From Actinomycetales bacterium (lineage in GTDB: Bacteria > Actinomycetota > Actinomycetes > Actinomycetales > Dermatophilaceae), in assembly GCA_016710385.1 (NCBI GenBank), contig JADJVX010000017.1:744001-808000 (forward strand): DNA of 64,000 bases, given 5' to 3'. The translations under genes and the position numbers were made by a program. The notes below the pieces were generated by a model. The model was not told the origin of the DNA. It made no database searches and worked only from the letters and a program-made list of their open reading frames with translations. Of this stretch, positions 60,063 through 64,000 are shown in pieces. Numbering within the stretch: the stretch's first letter is position 1; each line of letters starts with the position of its first letter.

Positions 60063-61679
60063 ATGCCGTTTCCGCCAGGTCTGGTGGAGGGCTACACCCT
60101 GGCCGACCTCACCCGATGGTTGCTCTTGGGCACCGTCGTCGTGCTGTTGTCGCTGGTCGCCGTGCGGATCTCCGCGCGGTCGGGCCTGCCCACCATGCTG
60201 CTCTACCTCGGCATCGGGCTGGCCTTCGGCGACGGAGGCGCGGGCATCGCGTTCGACAATGCGGCCCTCACCCAAGTGCTCGGGTATGCCGCCCTCATCC
60301 TCATCCTCGCCGAGGGCGGGCTCACGACCCCATGGAACGGCATACGGAAGGCCGTCTTTCCCGCGATCGTGCTGTCGACCGTCGGGGTCTTCGTGTCCAT
60401 CGGGGTCGTTGCGGTCGCGAGTCACCTGCTGCTCGGACTGACCTGGCCGATGGCCTTGCTCATGGGCGCGATCCTCTCCTCCACCGATGCGGCGGCGGTC
60501 TTCTCGGTGCTGCGCGATGTGCCGCTGCCCACCCGGCTGCGCGGCATCCTCGAGGCCGAGTCAGGCTTCAACGACGCGCCGGTCGTCATCATCACCACCG
60601 CCTTCGCCCTGCAACTCACCGAGGGCGACGCGCCCGACCCGGCCTGGCAGCTCGCGCTCCTGGCGCTGGTCGAGCTCGGCGGCGGAGCGATCATCGGGAT
60701 CGCCGTCGGCTGGCTCGGGGGCAAGACGGTGCGTCTGCTGGCCCGCGGCACTTCGGGCCTCTTCGCCATCGGTGTGATCGCCGTGCCCGTGCTCGGGTAT
60801 GCCGTGGCGGCGAGCGTTCACGCGTCGGGGTTCATCGCGGCATACCTCGCCGCTCTCGTCCTCGGGAACATGCGCCTGCCGCACCGAACCGCCGTCAACG
60901 GGTTCGTCCAGGCGCTCGGGACGATCGCCCAGGTCGGGCTGTTCTTCCTGCTCGGTCTGCTGGCCTCGCCCTCGCGGCTGCCCGTCGAGGCCTGGCCGGC
61001 CCTGGTCATCGGACTGGTCCTGCTCGTCGTCGCCAGGCCGCTGTCGGTGGCCGCGAGCCTCACGCCCTTTCGGGTGCCGTGGCGCGACCAGCTCTTCGTG
61101 TCCTGGGCGGGACTGCGCGGTGCGGTGCCCGTCGTCCTGGCAACCGTGCCCGCGACGCTGGGGGCGACCGGCACACGGTGGATCTTCGATTTCGTCTTCG
61201 TGCTCGTGCTCATCTACACCCTGGTGCAGGGCCCGAGCCTGCCCTGGGTCGCGCGCACGTTGGGCGTCGTCGAGTCGGTGACGCAGGTGCCGCTGGCGGT
61301 CGAGACCACCGCCCTGGATCGGATGGACGCCGAAGTCGTCATGGTGAGCATCGGCCCAGACTCCAAGCTGGCAGGGGTGGAGGTCTTCGAGTTGCGGCTG
61401 CCCGCCGGCGCCAATGTCACGCTCGTGTTGCGCGAGGACGGGTCGTTTGTACCCGAGCCGGTGACCCGGCTGCGCACGGGTGACGAGCTGCTCATCGTCA
61501 CCCCCTCGGATGCTGTGGATGCCGTGCACGAGCGGCTGGTGGCGGTGAGCCGGGCCGGGCGGTTGGCCGGGTGGGTGCCCGATCCCTATGAGCCGCCGTC
61601 CCGCGCCGACCGGGCCAAGGCACGGGCCAAACGGATTGCCCGCAAGGCCGGATCGGTGTTGCCGCCGAACTCATCGTGA
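60063..61679 (+). CDS. potassium/proton antiporter (CPA family, NhaP2/YcgO-like)
   Basis: A 538-residue protein. Residues 1-390 form about 12 helices with GDGGAGIAFDN, SSTDAAAVFSVLRD, ESGFNDAPVVI (the antiporter ND core) and WAGLRGAVPVVLAT. The C-terminal 130 residues form an RCK_C/TrkA_C-like cytosolic domain (VVMVSIGPDSKLAG...GDELLIVTPSD). It exchanges K+ or Na+ for protons. The ATG lies within the octamer GTATGCCG and follows GGAGG. Confidence 0.92.
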   Translation: MPFPPGLVEGYTLADLTRWLLLGTVVVLLSLVAVRISARSGLPTMLLYLGIGLAFGDGGAGIAFDNAALTQVLGYAALILILAEGGLTTPWNGIRKAVFPAIVLSTVGVFVSIGVVAVASHLLLGLTWPMALLMGAILSSTDAAAVFSVLRDVPLPTRLRGILEAESGFNDAPVVIITTAFALQLTEGDAPDPAWQLALLALVELGGGAIIGIAVGWLGGKTVRLLARGTSGLFAIGVIAVPVLGYAVAASVHASGFIAAYLAALVLGNMRLPHRTAVNGFVQALGTIAQVGLFFLLGLLASPSRLPVEAWPALVIGLVLLVVARPLSVAASLTPFRVPWRDQLFVSWAGLRGAVPVVLATVPATLGATGTRWIFDFVFVLVLIYTLVQGPSLPWVARTLGVVESVTQVPLAVETTALDRMDAEVVMVSIGPDSKLAGVEVFELRLPAGANVTLVLREDGSFVPEPVTRLRTGDELLIVTPSDAVDAVHERLVAVSRAGRLAGWVPDPYEPPSRADRAKARAKRIARKAGSVLPPNSS

Positions 61680-61742
61680 CGGATTGGGAGCGACGCGGCG
61701 ACCCCGCATAGAATCCGGACGCTTCGCCGACCAGGAGGTCCC

Positions 61743-62165
61743 GTGCCCACCTACGCCTACCGCTGCACCGAGTGCGACCACGCATTCGACTTCGTGCAGT
61801 CTTTCAGCGACGACCCGCTGACGATGTGTCCGGAGTGCTCCGGCCGGTTGCGCAAGGTCTACGGATCGATCGGGGTGACCTTCAAGGGGTCGGGCTTCTA
61901 TCGCACCGACTCGCGGTCCGGGTCCGGCACGGTGGGTTCGTCGGCTGGTTCCTCGGGTGCGGCGGGGTCTTCTGGCGCGGGCGGCACCGGTTCGACATCC
62001 AGCTCGAACGGCGCCTCGGGCGGCTCGAGCACTGGCGCCGTCTCCAGCGGTGGGTCCGCGGGCTCGGGTTCGTCGGCAGCGGGCTCGGGTTCGGGCGGTT
62101 CGGGTGGCTCGGGTGGCTCGGCCTCGACGCGTTCGGCGGCCGCCGGGAACACGTCCTCCAGCTGA
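61743..62165 (+). CDS. FmdB family zinc-ribbon protein
   Basis: A 140-residue protein from GTG 61743. The N-terminal zinc ribbon (CTECDHAFDFVQSF, CPECSGRLRKVYGSIGVTFKGSGFY) is typical of FmdB. The last 80 residues are Ser/Gly-rich low complexity. FmdB-like ribbons are thought to act in transcription; the partner is unknown. It lies 63 bp after the antiporter gene and 112 bp before the phosphorylase. Confidence 0.88.
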   Translation: MPTYAYRCTECDHAFDFVQSFSDDPLTMCPECSGRLRKVYGSIGVTFKGSGFYRTDSRSGSGTVGSSAGSSGAAGSSGAGGTGSTSSSNGASGGSSTGAVSSGGSAGSGSSAAGSGSGGSGGSGGSASTRSAAAGNTSSS

Positions 62166-62277
62166 TTGCCCGGTCAACCCACCGGCTCGTCCACAGCCTC
62201 GGACCGGTCGTCCCACCATCCACAACGGACGCGCGTGCGGTGACCACCCGGCATACCGGCGTCCTACCCTTGCCGTC

Positions 62278-63156
62278 ATGACCGCCCAACCCGGCCCCGC
62301 CGAGTCCGACGACCAACCCACCGAGCCGCTCCGGCGCGACGACGCCGAAATCGGCGTGATCGGTGGGTCGGGGTTCTACAGCTTCCTCACCGACGCGCAC
62401 CGAGTGGCCGTGATGACCCCGTTCGGGCCGCCGAGCGACGACGTGGTGCTCGGCGATTTGCACGGGCGGCGGGTCGCCTTCCTGGCCCGGCACGGCCACG
62501 ACCACCGCTTCCCGCCGCATCAGGTCAACTACCGAGCCAATCTCTGGGCGCTACGCTCCCTGGGCGTGCGCCAGGTGCTCTCGCCGTGTGCGGTCGGGTC
62601 GCTGCGTCCGGAGCTGGGGCCAGGCACGGTGGTCGTCCCCGACCAGGTCATCGACCGCACCTGGGGGCGCGCGCACACCGTCTACGACGAGGTCGGCGCG
62701 GTCGTCCACGTGAGTTTCGCCGACCCGTATTGCGCCCGCGGTCGGGCGGCCGTCGCGCAGGCGCTGGCCGACAGCGACCTGCCGTATGCCGTGGGCGGCG
62801 CACTCGTGGTCATCAACGGTCCGCGCTTCTCCACACGCGCCGAGAGCCAATGGCACCAAGCCGCCGGTGGCACGCTCGTCGGGATGACCGCCATGCCGGA
62901 GGCCGCCATCGCGCGCGAACTGGCGATGTGTTTCACCACCGTGGCGCTGGTGACCGACCTCGACGCCGGAGTCGAGCACGGTGACGGGGTGACCCATGAC
63001 CAGGTGGTCGCGACGTTCGCCAGCGCCATGCCGCCGTTCAAGGCGCTGATCGGTGCCGCGATCCAGGGGCTGCCGGCGGCCGAGTCCGACAGCGCCGCCG
63101 AGTGCGCCTGCCGCAGGGCCGTCGACGGCCTCACCCTGCCGTTCGCGTTGCCGTGA
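62278..63156 (+). CDS. purine nucleoside / S-methyl-5'-thioadenosine phosphorylase family protein
   Basis: A 292-residue MTAP-family enzyme: IGVIGGSGFYSF (phosphate loop), RHGHDHRFPPHQVNYRANLWAL, and GGTLVGMTAMPEA at the base site. It phosphorolyses a purine (thio)nucleoside to base and (methylthio)ribose-1-phosphate. TAMPEA in place of TNMPEA leaves the preferred substrate open. ATG 62278. Confidence 0.9.
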   Translation: MTAQPGPAESDDQPTEPLRRDDAEIGVIGGSGFYSFLTDAHRVAVMTPFGPPSDDVVLGDLHGRRVAFLARHGHDHRFPPHQVNYRANLWALRSLGVRQVLSPCAVGSLRPELGPGTVVVPDQVIDRTWGRAHTVYDEVGAVVHVSFADPYCARGRAAVAQALADSDLPYAVGGALVVINGPRFSTRAESQWHQAAGGTLVGMTAMPEAAIARELAMCFTTVALVTDLDAGVEHGDGVTHDQVVATFASAMPPFKALIGAAIQGLPAAESDSAAECACRRAVDGLTLPFALP

Positions 63157-63845
63157 CCCGGTTGACTCGACCCGGCGCGGCCAGCGGACGCACCGGGTCA
63201 CGACGGCATGCCTACTGGCGCCGCCACGCCCGCCGCCTGACGGCGGCGCTGCTCGCCGCGCTGGCCGCCGTCATCGTTGTCGCGGCGTTGCGCGCCAACG
63301 CCGCCGATGCCACTGCGGTGCCGGTCGTCGTCGTCAACGCTGACCTCTGGCCCGGACATCGCCTCACGGCGCAAGACCTGCAGGTGCGGCAGGTGCCCTC
63401 CGCCGCGAGGCCACCGGGCGCCTTCACCGTGACGGAGGCCGCTGTCGGGCGGTCCCTGATCGGCCCGATCGTGGCCGGGGAAGTCGTGACCTCCAGCCGA
63501 GTCGCACCCGTGAAGGGCCTGGCCGGGGTGGCCCCCGGGCACCTGGCGATCGCCGTGCCACTGGCCAATCCCGCTGTGTTGCAGATGATTTCGACGGGCG
63601 ATGAGGTGCTCGTCCTCGAGTCCGGCAGCGGTGCACGGGTGACCGAGGCGGTCGTCCTGCAGACCGCCAACCTCGCTGCGGATGCTGGCACCTCGTCCAC
63701 CAGCGCACCCGGTGCCTGGTCGATGGCCTCGCCAACGGAAGCTGCGTTGTTCGTCGCCGTCCCCGAGAGCGACGCTGCCCGGGTGGCGGCGGCCTTCGGG
63801 CCGGCGGGCAGCGGAGCCGGTTTCGTCGTCGCCGTGCGGCCTTGA
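63153..63845 (+). CDS. SAF domain-containing (CpaB/RcpC-like) membrane protein
   Basis: A 230-residue protein from GTG 63153, overlapping the preceding stop by 4 bp. After an Arg-rich start and one membrane helix (LTAALLAALAAVIVVAALRA) comes a SAF domain (VVNADLWPGHRLTAQDLQVRQVP, then GRSLIGPIVAGEVVTSSRV), as in Flp-pilus assembly protein CpaB. No pilus genes are in this window. Its place beside FmdB matches mycobacterial synteny, where the function is unknown. Confidence 0.88.
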   Translation: MTRLTRPGAASGRTGSRRHAYWRRHARRLTAALLAALAAVIVVAALRANAADATAVPVVVVNADLWPGHRLTAQDLQVRQVPSAARPPGAFTVTEAAVGRSLIGPIVAGEVVTSSRVAPVKGLAGVAPGHLAIAVPLANPAVLQMISTGDEVLVLESGSGARVTEAVVLQTANLAADAGTSSTSAPGAWSMASPTEAALFVAVPESDAARVAAAFGPAGSGAGFVVAVRP

Positions 63846-64000
63846 GCCAGCCCGCGTCGGCCACCTGACCTGGCCCCGACCGGCCCATTTCGCCGGAAAG
63901 TTCGCCCGCGACATGCCACTGTCAAGGCCCAGTTCGGTGACCTGCGACACGCGCGGGGCTGCTTCCGATTGGCTGACTTGGCGAGCTTTGGGTAGCGTGG
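63846..64000. other. right-end intergenic sequence, possible promoter
   Basis: No gene begins here. TTGGCT and TAGCGT, 18 bp apart near the right edge on the plus strand, could be a weak promoter for a gene beyond the window. Confidence 0.2.

Overview
The window is a very G+C-rich (roughly 70%) bacterial chromosome segment. Gene order and gene content are actinobacterial. From about 16.9 kb to the right end it follows the conserved pth-rplY-prs-glmU-tRNA-Gln-TetR, ispE-rsmA-rpfB-tatD-metG, rsmI / protein O-mannosyltransferase, glycoprotein-receptor-like/rimJ/mog/moaC/moeA/UDP-glucose-pyrophosphorylase and MTHFS/FmdB/SAF blocks known from Mycobacterium and relatives. Codon use, GTG starts and the protein repertoire suggest Micrococcales, plausibly Dermatophilaceae/Intrasporangiaceae. 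That placement is inference; no rRNA is present.

Region by region. 1-16.6 kb: an all-minus surface-glycopolymer cluster. It holds a polyprenyl-phosphate sugar transferase, three glycosyltransferases, a CDP-alcohol phosphotransferase, a TagD-like cytidylyltransferase, an O-antigen-ligase/polymerase-like protein, a flippase and UDP-glucose dehydrogenase. Embedded in it is a 1,819-residue secreted protein with a propeller-like region, two LamG and seven PKD domains. 16.9-22.5 kb: translation and nucleotide housekeeping (pth, rplY, prs, a shortened glmU, tRNA-Gln). 22.6-26.3 kb: regulators, namely TetR, a sigma factor fused to a membrane anchor and secreted tail, and a MarR/glyoxalase pair sharing an operator. 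26.3-34.2 kb: ABC-F, ispE, rsmA, rpfB-like, tatD, metG. 34.3-46.5 kb: membrane proteins, PH-domain pair, rsmI, CPBP protease, cation efflux, O-mannosyltransferase, an esterase lipoprotein and tRNA-Ala. 46.6-48.9 kb: a candidate Mn riboswitch with TerC, then an AI-2E family permease. 49-54.7 kb: SepX/GLPR-like membrane protein, rimJ, mog, moaC, moeA and UDPGP. 54.9-56.6 kb: an inserted-looking PIN + XRE/ImmA pair. 56.8-64 kb: MTHFS, a frameshifted penicillin acylase, a K+/H+ antiporter, FmdB, an MTA-phosphorylase family enzyme and a SAF protein.

Two DNA-level signals stand out. First, the octamer GTATGCCG (complement CGGCATAC) occurs about 88 times outside the tandem arrays by my eye count. 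It is evenly spaced, almost equal on both strands, in every reading frame, and against an expectation of only two or three. It behaves like an uptake sequence or an HIP1-type iterated motif. Second, a 52-bp repeat family forms a five-and-a-half-unit array, an eight-unit array and a solo copy. All three sit in convergent (3'-to-3') gaps, and they share a core containing GTCGG and GGTTTCC next to the GGCATAC motif.

The carbohydrate genes fit together. The UDPGP enzyme makes UDP-glucose, Ugd oxidises it to UDP-glucuronate, and the transferases, flippase and ligase can build and export a polymer. GlmU appears to lack its acetyltransferase half. Three genes (GT2, O-mannosyltransferase, penicillin acylase) show apparent one-base insertions, two of them in C5/G5 runs, so base-calling error should be excluded before calling them broken.
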